Positions 33,442 through 42,201 of a stretch of DNA of 64,000 nt are shown one piece after another. How positions within the stretch are numbered: position 1 is the stretch's first letter; every line of letters begins with the position of its first letter. Below the pieces are notes generated by a model. That model was not told where the DNA came from, ran no database searches, and saw only the letters and a list, made by a program, of their open reading frames with translations. The translations under genes were made by a program, and so were the position numbers. The stretch is from Streptomyces ambofaciens ATCC 23877 (GTDB lineage: Bacteria; Actinomycetota; Actinomycetes; Streptomycetales; Streptomycetaceae): positions 4,513,001 through 4,577,000 of the forward strand of contig NZ_CP012382.1 in assembly GCF_001267885.1 (NCBI RefSeq), read 5' to 3'.

Positions 33442-34704
33442 CTAGTCCTTGGCGTCGCCGTGTTCCTCGGTCTTCGGCGCGTCGCCGTAGCCGTAACTGC
33501 CCGGGAACTCGTCGGGTCCCATGCCGTAGCCGTGGTCCGGCTTGCCGGGCCCGCCCTCGTGGCCCTTGCCGGGCTTGCCGCCCTCGTCGTGGCCGTCCCC
33601 GTGGCCGCCCTCGGGCTTGCCGTCGTGACCGTGCCCGTGGCCGGGTCCACCGGGCTTGCCGTCGTGGCCACCGGTGGCGTTGCCGGAGGTGTTGCCCGAG
33701 GTGTTTCCGGCGGTGACGTTGTTCCCACCGGTGTTCCCGGCGGTGTTGCCGGCCGTGTTGCCGGAGGTGTTGCCGGAGGTGGTCCCCACGGTGCCGCCGC
33801 CGGTGACGAGCGGTCCTCCCAGCAGACCGCCGCCGATCAGACCCACGGTGGTGCCGGTCGTCGTACCGGTGGTGGTGCCGACCGTCGTGCCGGTCGTCGT
33901 GCCGGTCGTCGTGCCGGTGGTGGTCCCGGCGGTGGTGCCGGACGTGGCGGCCGAGCAGTTGCCGGGGAAGATCCGGTTGTTGTCGAGCGTCACCGCGGCG
34001 TCGCGTGCGAGAGCCCGGCCCTCGATGTTCGTCCCCGTGTTCACGCTGATCGAGGTCAGAGCCATGAGCGTGCCCACGAACGTGGAGTCGGTTCCCAGGG
34101 TGGCCGAACTCCCGATCTGCCAGTACACGTTGCACGCCGAGGCGCCGTTCGTGAGCAGCACCCTGCTGGACGATGCCGTCGTGAGGGCCTCGGGGATCTG
34201 GAACACCCAGACGGCGTTCGGGTTCCCGCCGGCGTTCAGGACCAGGTCACCGGTGAGTCCGACACCGGACGAGGCGGTGTAGACGCCCGGGAGCAGGGTC
34301 TGGCCGGCACCGATTCCCGCCGCGAGGGCGAAGTCCGTGGCCTGGCCGGCCGCTTGGTTGTAGGCGGTGACGAGGTCGCTCTTGGCGTTGTTCGCCACCT
34401 GGTCCGCCGCGTGAACGGCACCGAGCACCTGGCCCGGCGGGAACCCCGTGATGGCCGTTCCCGGACTGACTCCGAGGTCCTGACTGAGCAGTGAGGGGCC
34501 GGTGTTGGTGACCTCGGAACCTGCCAGGACCGAGAAACTGGCAGCCGTACCCAGGGGTACGGGTGTGGCGATCGCCTGCGCCGGCGTCGGCACGACGGCG
34601 ACCATCACAGCGGCAACCGTCGCGGCGAGGCCCGTGGTCAGCCATCCGGTCGCAGCGCGGTATCTGGCTGCCTTGGGAATTTTCAGCTTCATTCGAGAGG
34701 CCAT
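33442..34704 (-). CDS. Secreted ice-binding-like protein (DUF3494) with repetitive tail
   Basis: 420 residues from ATG at 34704 (or 416 from 34692). A Sec signal peptide covers about 1-45 (TGLAATVAAVMVAVVPTPAQA). The DUF3494 beta-helix domain (about 48-260) shows LGTAASFSVLAGSEVTNTG, SVLGxxPGTAITGFPPG, NPNAVWVFQI, VYWQIGSSATLGTDSTFVGTLMA and EGRALARDAAVTLDNN, all typical. Next come Gly-Thr-Thr repeats, then SGNTAGNT repeats, then a His/Gly/Lys-rich acidic tail. DUF3494 proteins bind ice or act as adhesins; in a soil streptomycete an adhesin role is at least as likely. No sortase motif is visible. Confidence 0.88.
   Translation of the reverse strand: MASRMKLKIPKAARYRAATGWLTTGLAATVAAVMVAVVPTPAQAIATPVPLGTAASFSVLAGSEVTNTGPSLLSQDLGVSPGTAITGFPPGQVLGAVHAADQVANNAKSDLVTAYNQAAGQATDFALAAGIGAGQTLLPGVYTASSGVGLTGDLVLNAGGNPNAVWVFQIPEALTTASSSRVLLTNGASACNVYWQIGSSATLGTDSTFVGTLMALTSISVNTGTNIEGRALARDAAVTLDNNRIFPGNCSAATSGTTAGTTTGTTTGTTTGTTVGTTTGTTTGTTVGLIGGGLLGGPLVTGGGTVGTTSGNTSGNTAGNTAGNTGGNNVTAGNTSGNTSGNATGGHDGKPGGPGHGHGHDGKPEGGHGDGHDEGGKPGKGHEGGPGKPDHGYGMGPDEFPGSYGYGDAPKTEEHGDAKD
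33655..33960. repeat. In-frame coding repeats of the ice-binding-like gene
   Basis: Short units encoding GTT/GTTxG and GNT(S/A)GNT are repeated many times. They are prone to copy-number change between strains. Confidence 0.85.
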
Positions 34705-35091
34705 TTCCTGTGGAGGGGCCGTGGGCTGCCGGGAAATGTCTCTTGCCCGGGGAGCCTTGAGAATGCGTGGAATATTACGCAGAAATGTGCATGGGTGGCA
34801 TTGATTACAGGCGCGTCGTGAGCGGTTGAAGATTCGGCACTCGAATGCACGCAATTTCATGCTCAATTCATACGTACGATGAGATGAGGCGGTCGCCCCG
34901 GCGCTTCACGCCGCGGACCGGCTCGTGGCGGGCCGACGGCGCGGACGGGCGATCGGGCGTCGGCCGATGCCCCGCGCCCGCCACCGGGACGGCTCACGGG
35001 GCCCCGCGTGCCCTCCGATTCGACCAAAAGAGATAAAGGTCTAAAATCGGAACAAAGTGCTGCGTAGGCCTCGTGAGGGAGATACGTCCCG
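34705..35091. other. Divergent intergenic region, ice-binding-like gene / Asp23 gene
   Basis: 386 bp with no gene; relatively AT-rich at 34740-34890. A possible promoter for the Asp23 gene is TTCGAC (35019-35024), 17 bp, TAAAAT (35042-35047). Promoters for the minus-strand gene should lie at the other end, where I see no clear hexamers. Confidence 0.45.
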
Positions 35092-35523
35092 ATGACTGAG
35101 AACACCGACGTACGGCGCGAGGGAGCGCCCGGTTCCCGTGGCCGGACGACCATCGCCGATGTAGTGGTGGCGAAGATCGCCGGAATGGCGGCGCGGGACG
35201 TGCCCGGCGTCCATGCGCTGGGCAGCGGACCCGCCCGCTCGATGGGAACCGTGCGGGAACGGATACCTGGTGCCGGAAGCGGCAGATCCGCCACGCGCGG
35301 GGTCGGTGTCGAGGTCGGAGAGCGGCAGGCGGCCGTCGACCTGGAGATCGTCGTCGACTACGGCGCCCCGATCACGGACGTGGCCGGTGCGGTGCGGGAG
35401 AACGTGATCTCCGCGGTGGAGCGGATGGCGGGCCGGGAAGTCGTGGAGGTCAACATCATGGTCAGCGACGTGAAGCTGCCCGATGAGGAGGACGAAGGGG
35501 ACGAGCCACAGCGGCTCCGGTAG
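35092..35523 (+). CDS. Asp23/Gls24-family envelope stress protein
   Basis: 143 residues with GAGGGAG ribosome-binding site. The family core is present: RGRTTIADVVVAKIAGMAARDVPGV (about 16-40), a variable basic loop, then GVGVEVGERQAAVDLEIVVDYGAPITDVAGAVRENVISAVERMAGREVVEVNIMVSDVKL. Asp23 in staphylococci is a membrane-associated stress protein; actinobacterial members occur in small operons with tiny membrane proteins, as here. Likely a membrane-proximal scaffold. Confidence 0.93.
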   Translation: MTENTDVRREGAPGSRGRTTIADVVVAKIAGMAARDVPGVHALGSGPARSMGTVRERIPGAGSGRSATRGVGVEVGERQAAVDLEIVVDYGAPITDVAGAVRENVISAVERMAGREVVEVNIMVSDVKLPDEEDEGDEPQRLR

Positions 35524-35559
35524 CCGGGCGGAGCCGCCGGCGGTGTGAAGGAGCACGTG

Positions 35560-35787
35560 ATGAGCAGAGCCGCGCTGGGCTTGATCGCGGGAATGGCGCT
35601 GGGCTTCGCCGCCTACTTCGGGGATTTCCGGGCGTTCCTGCTGGTGTTGGGGCTGGGCGTCGCCGGTCTCGTGGTCGGGCGGCTGACGGAAGGTGATCTC
35701 CGGTCGAGCGACTTCGTCCGCCGCCGTGACCGGCAGGAGCGCATCCGTGACGACCGGCGACGGACCCGGGGGGACTGGCGGCGGTAA
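35560..35787 (+). CDS. Small membrane protein (DUF2273-like) with Asp23
   Basis: 75 residues from ATG at 35560 (GAAGGAG upstream). Two short hydrophobic helices, LGLIAGMALGFAAYFGDF and AFLLVLGLGVAGLVVGRLT, then a strongly basic tail (RRRDRQERIRDDRRRTRGDWRR). This is the usual membrane partner for Asp23-type proteins in such operons, 36 bp behind the Asp23 gene. Further operon members normally seen (a second Asp23-like gene) are absent; a reverse-oriented regulator follows at once. Confidence 0.85.
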   Translation: MSRAALGLIAGMALGFAAYFGDFRAFLLVLGLGVAGLVVGRLTEGDLRSSDFVRRRDRQERIRDDRRRTRGDWRR

Positions 35788-35890
35788 CCGGGCCGAGCCG
35801 TCCGGTGTCCGGATGACGCGGGCCGCCGACGGCGGCTCCACCGAGGCCGCGGGTGCCGTCCGGGCCACGGGTGCCCGCGCCGCCACGTCC

Positions 35891-36790
35891 TCAGACGCGG
35901 TGCGCCGCGCCGATGCACTTCTTGGTGAGGTCCGCGCCGATGTACCTCTTGGTGAGGCCGGTGATGAGCTCGCGCGACTTGTCGGGGCTGAGGGCCTGGG
36001 CCTGGAGGTGGTCGTACAGCACGCTGTAGTGCTGCACGTCGGACGGCTTCTCCAGGTAGAGGTCGCTGGTGAACCGGTCCAGGTAGACGACCTCCGACGC
36101 GGGGCCGCCGGTGAACCGCAGGATGGAGAACTGCCCCGACAGGCCCGGGTGGGCGCCCACGTCGTAGGGGAGGACCTGCACCGTGACGTGGGGCTCGGTG
36201 GCGAGGGCGTTCAGGTGATCCAGTTGCTCGCGCATGATGTCGGGACTGCCGACGACGCGGTGCAGCGCTGATTCGTCCAGAACGGCCCACAGGCTCATCG
36301 GGCGGGCCGGGTCGTAGATCCGGTGCTGGCGGCGCAACCGGACCTTGAGGCGCGCGGCGGCCTGTTCGGTGGTGACCAGGGGGATCGTTTCCTGGATGAC
36401 CGTGTGGGCGTAGGCGGGAGTCTGCAGCAGTCCGGGGATGACCAGGGACTCGTAGGTGTGGAGGGAGGTGGCCTCCGTCTCCAGGGCGATGTAGACGCTC
36501 TGGGGGATGTCGCCGTAGGAGTGCCACCAGCCCTGCTGCCCGGATTCCCTGGCCATCTCCATCAGGGAGTCGACGACGTCCGGGTCCGTCACCCCGTAGA
36601 TCGTGCACAGGTCGCGCACGTCACGGGGTCTGATGGCGCGGTTGCCGTTCTCCATGTGGCTGATCTTGGGCTGGGAGACCATGAGCCGCTCCGCCACCTC
36701 GGAGCCCTTCAGACCACTGGCCCGGCGGAGCCGGCGCAGCTCCGCTCCCAGATGACGCCTCCTGACGGTGGGGTTGACGTTCGCTGCCAC
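35891..36790 (-). CDS. XRE-family regulator with DUF5753
   Basis: 299 residues from GTG at 36790 with AGGAGG ten nt upstream. HTH (about 10-65): LGAELRRLRRASGLKGSEVAERLMVSQPKISHMENGNR. DUF5753 (about 100-290): TYESLVIPGLLQTPAYAHTVI, DESALHRVVGSPDIMREQLDHL, VTVQVLPYDVGAHPGLSGQFSIL. These regulators normally act with a small DUF397 protein; none is adjacent here, unlike the copy at 50470. The C-terminus carries a short repeat-like KRYIGADLTKKCIGAAHRV. Confidence 0.9.
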   Translation of the reverse strand: MAANVNPTVRRRHLGAELRRLRRASGLKGSEVAERLMVSQPKISHMENGNRAIRPRDVRDLCTIYGVTDPDVVDSLMEMARESGQQGWWHSYGDIPQSVYIALETEATSLHTYESLVIPGLLQTPAYAHTVIQETIPLVTTEQAAARLKVRLRRQHRIYDPARPMSLWAVLDESALHRVVGSPDIMREQLDHLNALATEPHVTVQVLPYDVGAHPGLSGQFSILRFTGGPASEVVYLDRFTSDLYLEKPSDVQHYSVLYDHLQAQALSPDKSRELITGLTKRYIGADLTKKCIGAAHRV

Positions 36791-37001
36791 GAGCGGTGTG
36801 CCTCCTGCTCCAAATCATCGTGCCGGCCCGCAGATTGCCATGGAACGAGACCTGACGATCGGGTGCCGTGCCGTCCTGTTCGGAGGCGGTGAAAAATGGA
36901 ATCTGCCCTTGTAATGTGCCTCCCCGCAGAAGCCGTCGGGCGTTTCCGGAATCCGGCTTCCTCCGTCGGGCCCGGTCCCCGCCGGCCCCTCCCCGGCACG
37001 G

Positions 37002-37031
37002 AAAAGGGCGAGGCCCGAAGAGACCCCGCCC
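37002..37031 (-). terminator. Terminator of the conserved hypothetical gene
   Basis: On the minus strand a GGGCGGGG/CCTCGCCC stem (7 of 8 pairs) is followed by TTTT, 20 bp beyond the stop at 37051. Confidence 0.65.
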
Positions 37032-37050
37032 ACAACACCCGAAACCCCGG

Positions 37051-37482
37051 CTAGGGCCACACCAGGCAGTACGGCTGATGCCCCGCCTCATGCAGCCGGT
37101 GCGAGAAGTCCTGCCACTCGTGCAGCAGCTGGTACACGTTGAACGCGTCCCGCGGACCGCCCCGGTCCGGGACCGTCGACCAGATGAAGGCCGCCGCGCC
37201 GACGGCCTCCTCGCCGATGCCGCGCAGGGGGTCGACGACGGTCATCGGGAGTTTCACGACCGCGTAGTCGGGATGCAGGACGACCAGTTCCAGCGGGGGG
37301 ACCTTGTGCAGGGGGACGCCCTCGATGCCGGTGAGGACCATGGCGGCCATGGTCTCCGGCTTGATCTTGGTGAACATGCCGTTCATCCCGAGCTCGTCGC
37401 CGCCGAGTTCCTCGGGGCGCATCGAGATCGGGACGCGGGCCGCGGTCGCGCCGTCGGGCGCGCCGAAGTACTTGTAGGTCAC
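37051..37482 (-). CDS. Conserved actinobacterial hypothetical protein
   Basis: 143 residues from GTG at 37482. Soluble, no signal peptide. Notable segments: TYKYFGAPDGATAARVPISMRPEELGGDELGMNGMFTKI, the central LTGIEGVPLHKVPPLELVVLHPDYAVVKLPM and the C-terminal YQLLHEWQDFSHRLHEAGHQPYCLVWP. I recognise this as a widely conserved streptomycete protein, but no function is known to me. A short frame upstream ends in a GTGA overlap with this start, so the gene could be coupled or could begin earlier. Confidence 0.75.
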   Translation of the reverse strand: MTYKYFGAPDGATAARVPISMRPEELGGDELGMNGMFTKIKPETMAAMVLTGIEGVPLHKVPPLELVVLHPDYAVVKLPMTVVDPLRGIGEEAVGAAAFIWSTVPDRGGPRDAFNVYQLLHEWQDFSHRLHEAGHQPYCLVWP

Positions 37483-38005
37483 CCCCACCCGACCACCATT
37501 CCTGCTCCCCGCCCCCAGCCGGTCGGCCCGCCGGTCGAGCCGGTCGGGCTCGCTCGGGCTGCCGTGTGCCTGACGTGCTTCGGTCGCTTCCTCCGCCTCG
37601 CGCCGGTGCCTCCCCCGCCGGGCACGTCGAGGACCCAGGTCGTCGGTCCCCTCGCCCAGTCCGCCACCGCGATGCATATCTCCACCCGACTGCTTTTCTA
37701 GGACGCGTGGCCCCCGCCGCGCAACCCGATCATCGTGTCAGTGACCTCCCCCACGGCCGCTCGCCGAAACGTGCGGTGAAACATATGTCCGTCATATGTC
37801 CGCAGGCCGCCGGCGACCCCGATCCGCGCCGCCCGCGTGAGCTGCGTGGACGAGCTCCAGTCTGGCAGACGGTACGGCGATCGGGGCGGTTGTCTACCCT
37901 GATGAGGTCACCCTGGGCAACCAGCGGTCGTGCGGGGTCCGAGCCGGGCCCGGGCAGCGTCCGATACGTCGGAGAAGGTCGAGAAGGTCGGAGAAGTCGC
38001 AGGTC
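37483..38005. other. Intergenic region upstream of hemL with CATATGTCCG repeats
   Basis: About 520 bp. It contains two direct copies of CATATGTCCG (37782-37791 and 37793-37802), 11 bp apart start to start, one helical turn; the first copy includes the palindrome ACATATGT. A frame of 68 codons (37479-37685, minus, EICIAVADWARGPTTWVLD at its start) may be a real small gene, but support is weak. hemL promoter hexamers could be near 37890 (TACCCT) though this is uncertain. Confidence 0.5.
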
Positions 38006-39322
38006 ATGAGCGAACTGGCATATCCATACGAAGCACCGGCCTCGCAGGCTCTGTTCGACCGCGCGGCGGCGGTCACGCCCGGTGGTGTGAACTCCCCGGT
38101 GCGGGCGTTCCGCGCCGTCGGCGGCACGCCCCGGTTCATGGTGTCCGGCACCGGGCCGTACCTGACCGACGCCGACGGACGGGAGTACGTCGACCTGGTC
38201 TGCTCCTGGGGGCCGATGATCCTGGGGCACGCGCACCCCGAGGTGATCGCCGCCGTCCAGGAGGCGGTCGCGCGCGGCACGTCGTTCGGCACCCCCGCCG
38301 AGGGTGAGGTCGCCCTCGCGGAGGCGATGGTCGAGCGGGTCGCCCCGCTGGAGGAGGTGCGGCTGGTCTCCAGCGGCACCGAGGCCACCATGTCGGCCAT
38401 CCGGCTGGCCCGCGGGTTCACGCAACGCACGAAGGTGGTCAAGTTCGCCGGGTGCTACCACGGCCACGTCGACTCCCTGCTGGCCGCCGCCGGCTCGGGT
38501 CTGGCCACCTTCGCGCTGCCCGACACCCCCGGCGTCACCGGCGCCCAGGCGAGCGACACGATCGTGCTGCCGTACAACGACCTCGAAGCGGTGCACGCGG
38601 CCTTCGCCGCCCACCCCGGCGAGATCGCCTGTGTGATCACCGAGGCCTCGCCCGGCAACATGGGCGTCGTACCGCCGCTGCCCGGGTTCAACCAGGGGCT
38701 GAAGGACGCGTGTGCCGCGAACGGCGCGCTGTTCGTCTCCGACGAGGTCATGACCGGCTTCCGCACCAGCCGTGCCGGGTGGTTCGGCGTCGAGGGCGTG
38801 GTCCCCGACCTGATGACCTTCGGCAAGGTCATGGGCGGTGGGTTCCCCGCCGCCGCGTTCGGCGGGCGCGCGGACGTCATGGCGCACCTCGCACCGGCCG
38901 GGCCCGTCTACCAGGCCGGCACCCTCTCCGGGAACCCGGTCGCCACCGCCGCGGGCCTCGCCCAGCTGCGGCTCCTCGACGACGCCGCGTACGCCAGGGT
39001 CGACGCCGTGTCGGAGCAGATCCAGGGCCTGGTCACCGAGGCGCTGAGCAAGGAGGGTGTCGCGCACACCCTCCAGAACGCCTCCAACATGTTCTCCGTG
39101 TTCTTCACGGACCGGCCGGTCACGAACTACGAGCAGGCCAAGGCGCAGGAGTCCTTCCGCTTCACCGCCTTCTTCCACTCGCTGCTGGCGAACGGCGTCT
39201 ACCTGCCGCCGTCCTCCTTCGAGTCCTGGTTCGTGTCCACCGCCCACGACGAGCGGGCCGTCCAGCGCATCGCCGACGCCCTCCCGGCGGCGGCCCGCGC
39301 GGCGGCGGAGGCGAGCGCATGA
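38006..39322 (+). CDS. hemL: Glutamate-1-semialdehyde 2,1-aminomutase
   Basis: 438 residues. Converts glutamate-1-semialdehyde to 5-aminolevulinate, the last step of the C5 route to tetrapyrroles. PLP Lys274 is in [22 protein letters not shown] (about 27-35), [15 protein letters not shown] and DEVMTGFR are family signatures. Length agrees with the family (about 430). The stop overlaps the next gene's start by ATGA. The cytochrome c maturation genes follow 2 kb downstream. Confidence 0.97.
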   Translation: MSELAYPYEAPASQALFDRAAAVTPGGVNSPVRAFRAVGGTPRFMVSGTGPYLTDADGREYVDLVCSWGPMILGHAHPEVIAAVQEAVARGTSFGTPAEGEVALAEAMVERVAPLEEVRLVSSGTEATMSAIRLARGFTQRTKVVKFAGCYHGHVDSLLAAAGSGLATFALPDTPGVTGAQASDTIVLPYNDLEAVHAAFAAHPGEIACVITEASPGNMGVVPPLPGFNQGLKDACAANGALFVSDEVMTGFRTSRAGWFGVEGVVPDLMTFGKVMGGGFPAAAFGGRADVMAHLAPAGPVYQAGTLSGNPVATAAGLAQLRLLDDAAYARVDAVSEQIQGLVTEALSKEGVAHTLQNASNMFSVFFTDRPVTNYEQAKAQESFRFTAFFHSLLANGVYLPPSSFESWFVSTAHDERAVQRIADALPAAARAAAEASA

Positions 39323-40008
39323 GCCACGACCGCGACCAGGAACTGACCGTCGTGCACGTCATGCGGCACGGCGAGGTCGAGAACCCGACCGGCGTGCTCT
39401 ACGGCCGCCTGCCCGGTTACCACCTCTCCGATCTGGGCCGGCGCATGGCCGACCGGGTCGCCGAGCACCTCGCCCCGAGGGACGTGACGTACGTCGTCGC
39501 CTCCCCGCTGGAGCGGGCCCAGGAGACGGCGACGCCGATCGCCAAGGCGCACGGTCTCGACCTCGCCACCGACGCGCGGCTCATCGAGGCCGAGAACGTC
39601 TTCCAGGGCAAGACCTTCGGCATCGGCGACGGCGCGCTGCGCCGGCCCGCCAACTGGAAGCACGTGGTCAATCCGTTCAAGCCGTCCTGGGGTGAGCCGT
39701 ACGTCGACCAGGTCGTGCGGATGATGGGCGCGCTGGAGGCGGCCAAGGAGCGGGCGCGCGGGCACGAGGCCGTGATCGTCAGTCACCAGCTGCCGATCTG
39801 GACCCTGCGCTCCTACGTCGAGCGCCGCCGGCTGTGGCACGACCCGCGCAAGCGGCAGTGCACGCTGGCGTCCCTGACGACGTTCACGTACCGGGGCGAC
39901 CGCATCGTGTCCGTCGGCTACACCGAGCCCGCCCGCGACCTCGTCCCGGCCCACCTCCTCGCGGGGGCCAGGCCGGTCAAGGGGCAGGGCAAGGCGTACG
40001 GGGCCTGA
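39319..40008 (+). CDS. Histidine phosphatase (phosphoglycerate mutase-like)
   Basis: 229 residues. The catalytic RHG is in [12 protein letters not shown] (about 14-17), the second Arg in [10 protein letters not shown], and the second His in [14 protein letters not shown]. It is coupled to hemL by an ATGA overlap, a pairing kept in many streptomycetes. Substrate is unknown. The C-terminal [17 protein letters not shown] is basic. Confidence 0.9.
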   Translation: MSHDRDQELTVVHVMRHGEVENPTGVLYGRLPGYHLSDLGRRMADRVAEHLAPRDVTYVVASPLERAQETATPIAKAHGLDLATDARLIEAENVFQGKTFGIGDGALRRPANWKHVVNPFKPSWGEPYVDQVVRMMGALEAAKERARGHEAVIVSHQLPIWTLRSYVERRRLWHDPRKRQCTLASLTTFTYRGDRIVSVGYTEPARDLVPAHLLAGARPVKGQGKAYGA

Positions 40009-40145
40009 GGGCCCGCGTTCCCGGCCACCGTGCGACCGGCGGTGCGTGACGCTCGTCACGGAATCCGCGCATATTTCCGGAACCCGCCCGTTCGTCCCGT
40101 CCTCTGACTGGGTGACCACCAGAGGACGCGACGAACGAGGTTGCG

Positions 40146-41441
40146 ATGCGCACTTCCACCCGCACTCTCACCCGCAGGGGGATGCTCGGACTCGGCGCGG
40201 GGGCCGCGGCCGCCGCAGGGCTCGCGGGCTGCGGTACCGGCTCCCACACGTCGTCGGACGGCTCGCACCAGGCCGGCGGTTCCGGGGAGCCCTCGCCCTC
40301 CGGCAGCGGCAGGCCCCCCGCGAAGCCCATCGGCGACGGCTCCACGTCGTACACCGGCAAGCAGCCGCACCAGCCGGACGCGCCCGTGCCGCTGGAGCCG
40401 GGGGAGACCCCGCCGCAGTTCGTCGTCTTCTCCTGGGACGGGGCGGGCGAGGTGGGCAACGGGCTCTTCCCGCGCTTCCTCGACCTCGCGAAGGAGCACG
40501 GCGCGCACATGACCTTCTTCCTCTCGGGCCTGTACCTGCTGCCCGAGTCGAAGAAGCGCCTCTATGACCCCCCGAACAACCCGCGCGGCGCCTCCGACAT
40601 CGGCTACCTCACCGACGCCCACATCAAGGACACGCTGAAGAACGTCCACCGGGCCTGGCTCGACGGCCACGAGATCGGCACCCACTTCAACGGCCACTTC
40701 TGCGGCGGGACCGGCACGGTCGGCAACTGGACGCCGGCGCAGTGGCGCAGCGAGATCGACCAGGCGAAGTCCTTCGTGAAGGAGTGGCGGACCAACACCG
40801 GCTGGACCGACCTGCCGTCGCTGCCCTTCGACTACGACAAGGAGCTCGTCGGCGGCCGCACGCCCTGCCTGCTCGGCCAGGACAACCTGCTGGCCACCGC
40901 CCGCGAGCTCGGCTGGCGCTACGACGCCTCCTCGCCCGGCGGCCGTCAGGTGTGGCCGGCGAAGAAGGACGGGATCTGGGACCTGCCGTTGCAGCAGATA
41001 CCTTTCCCCGGCCACTCCTTCGAGGTCCTCTCGATGGACTACAACATCCTCGCCAACCAGTCCGTCAACAGCACCAAGGCGCCCGCCCACCATTACCCGG
41101 GCTGGCGCGTACAGGCCACCAACGCCTACATATCCGGCTTCAAGCGGGCATACGAGACGAACCGGGCGCCCTTCTTCGTCGGCAACCACTTCGAGGAGTG
41201 GAACGGCGGCATCTACATGGACGCCGTCGAGAACGTGATCCAGCACATCGCGCGGGAGAAGGAGAAGGGGGGCGGCCAGGACATCCGGCTCGTCTCCTTC
41301 CGCCAGTTCACCGACTGGCTGGACGTGCAGAGGCCCGAGGTGCTCGCCAGGCTCCGTACCGTCGAGGTGGGACAGCGGCCGGCCGGCGGCTGGAGCACCT
41401 TCCTCAAGGAGGCCCCCACACCCTCGGGGAACGTCGCCTGA
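40146..41441 (+). CDS. Tat-signal lipoprotein with polysaccharide deacetylase-like fold
   Basis: 431 residues. Twin-Arg signal LTRRGMLGLGAGAAAAAGLAGC combines a Tat motif with a lipobox Cys (about residue 28). A Gly/Ser/Pro linker precedes the domain (about 90-410). QFVVFSWDGAGE, MTFFLSGLYLL, GHEIGTHFNGHFCGG and DYNILANQ resemble the NodB-type strand order, with D in SWDGAG and His in EIGTHFNGH as possible metal ligands. Whether it is an active deacetylase is not proven. ATG preceded by GAGG. It sits between the phosphatase and resA genes. Confidence 0.82.
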   Translation: MRTSTRTLTRRGMLGLGAGAAAAAGLAGCGTGSHTSSDGSHQAGGSGEPSPSGSGRPPAKPIGDGSTSYTGKQPHQPDAPVPLEPGETPPQFVVFSWDGAGEVGNGLFPRFLDLAKEHGAHMTFFLSGLYLLPESKKRLYDPPNNPRGASDIGYLTDAHIKDTLKNVHRAWLDGHEIGTHFNGHFCGGTGTVGNWTPAQWRSEIDQAKSFVKEWRTNTGWTDLPSLPFDYDKELVGGRTPCLLGQDNLLATARELGWRYDASSPGGRQVWPAKKDGIWDLPLQQIPFPGHSFEVLSMDYNILANQSVNSTKAPAHHYPGWRVQATNAYISGFKRAYETNRAPFFVGNHFEEWNGGIYMDAVENVIQHIAREKEKGGGQDIRLVSFRQFTDWLDVQRPEVLARLRTVEVGQRPAGGWSTFLKEAPTPSGNVA

Positions 41442-41507
41442 AATGCGGGTTTCCGCCCCTGAGGGGGGTGCGCAAGATCCCCGGAACGGACATGCGAAAC
41501 TTTTCAC

Positions 41508-42200
41508 ATGAGTGCCGCCAGCCGCGCCCCCCTGCGCTCGAACCGCTCGAACCGGTCGAACCGCTCGCACCGCGCCAGCACCACCGCCCGCGCCCGTCGC
41601 CGTGCCGTCCTGACCGCCGGCGCCGCCGCGGTCGCGCTGCTGGCCACCGCCTGCGGCTCCGGCGGCACCTCGGGCGGCGGCGGTGACACCGGCTTCGTCA
41701 CGGGCGCGGACGGCATCTCCACCGCCGACAAGGGCGAGCGGGCCGACGCCCCCGACCTGTCCGGCAAGACGGTCGACGGAGGTCAGCTCGACGTCGCCGA
41801 CTACAAGGGGAAGGTCGTCGTCCTCAACGTCTGGGGCTCCTGGTGCCCGCCCTGCCGCGCCGAGGCCAAGAACTTCGAGAAGGTCTACCAGGACGTCAAG
41901 GACCAGGGAGTCCAGTTCGTCGGCATCAACACCCGCGACACCTCCACCGGACCGGCCCGCGCCTTCGAGAAGGAGTTCGGGGTCAGCTACCCGAGCCTGT
42001 ACGACCCGACCGGCAAGCTGATGCTCCGCTTCGAGAAGGGCACCCTGAACCCCCAGGCGATCCCCTCCACGCTCATCATCGACCGGGAGGGCAGGGTCGC
42101 CGCGCGCACTCTCCAGGCGCTCAGCGAGGAGAAGCTGCGCAAGATGCTGGAGCCGTTCCTCACCGACGGGGCCGGCACGTCCGGCGAGTCGGAGACGTGA
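41508..42200 (+). CDS. resA: Thiol-disulfide oxidoreductase, ResA/TlpA-like lipoprotein
   Basis: 230 residues. Basic Ser/Asn/Arg-rich start, hydrophobic helix and lipobox LLATAC (Cys49). Thioredoxin-like domain from about 80, redox centre WCPPC (Cys113/Cys116) in LNVWGSWCPPCRAEA, and cis-Pro region NPQAIPSTLIIDREG. ResA reduces the haem-binding Cys pair of apocytochrome c outside the cell. First gene of the four-gene System II run; ccdA starts 2 bp after its stop. Confidence 0.93.
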   Translation: MSAASRAPLRSNRSNRSNRSHRASTTARARRRAVLTAGAAAVALLATACGSGGTSGGGGDTGFVTGADGISTADKGERADAPDLSGKTVDGGQLDVADYKGKVVVLNVWGSWCPPCRAEAKNFEKVYQDVKDQGVQFVGINTRDTSTGPARAFEKEFGVSYPSLYDPTGKLMLRFEKGTLNPQAIPSTLIIDREGRVAARTLQALSEEKLRKMLEPFLTDGAGTSGESET

Positions 42201-42201
42201 C

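Noticed and set aside
33656..34282. Plus-strand Val/Pro repeat protein opposite the ice-binding-like gene
   Set aside because: Its VVPVVVPVV repeats are the reverse reading of the GTT codons; the minus strand has a signal peptide and the DUF3494 domain.
37479..37685. Small gene upstream of the conserved hypothetical at 37051-37482
   Set aside because: It overlaps the next start (GTGA), but has a weak start site and Arg/Gly-rich composition; mentioned only within the intergenic entry.
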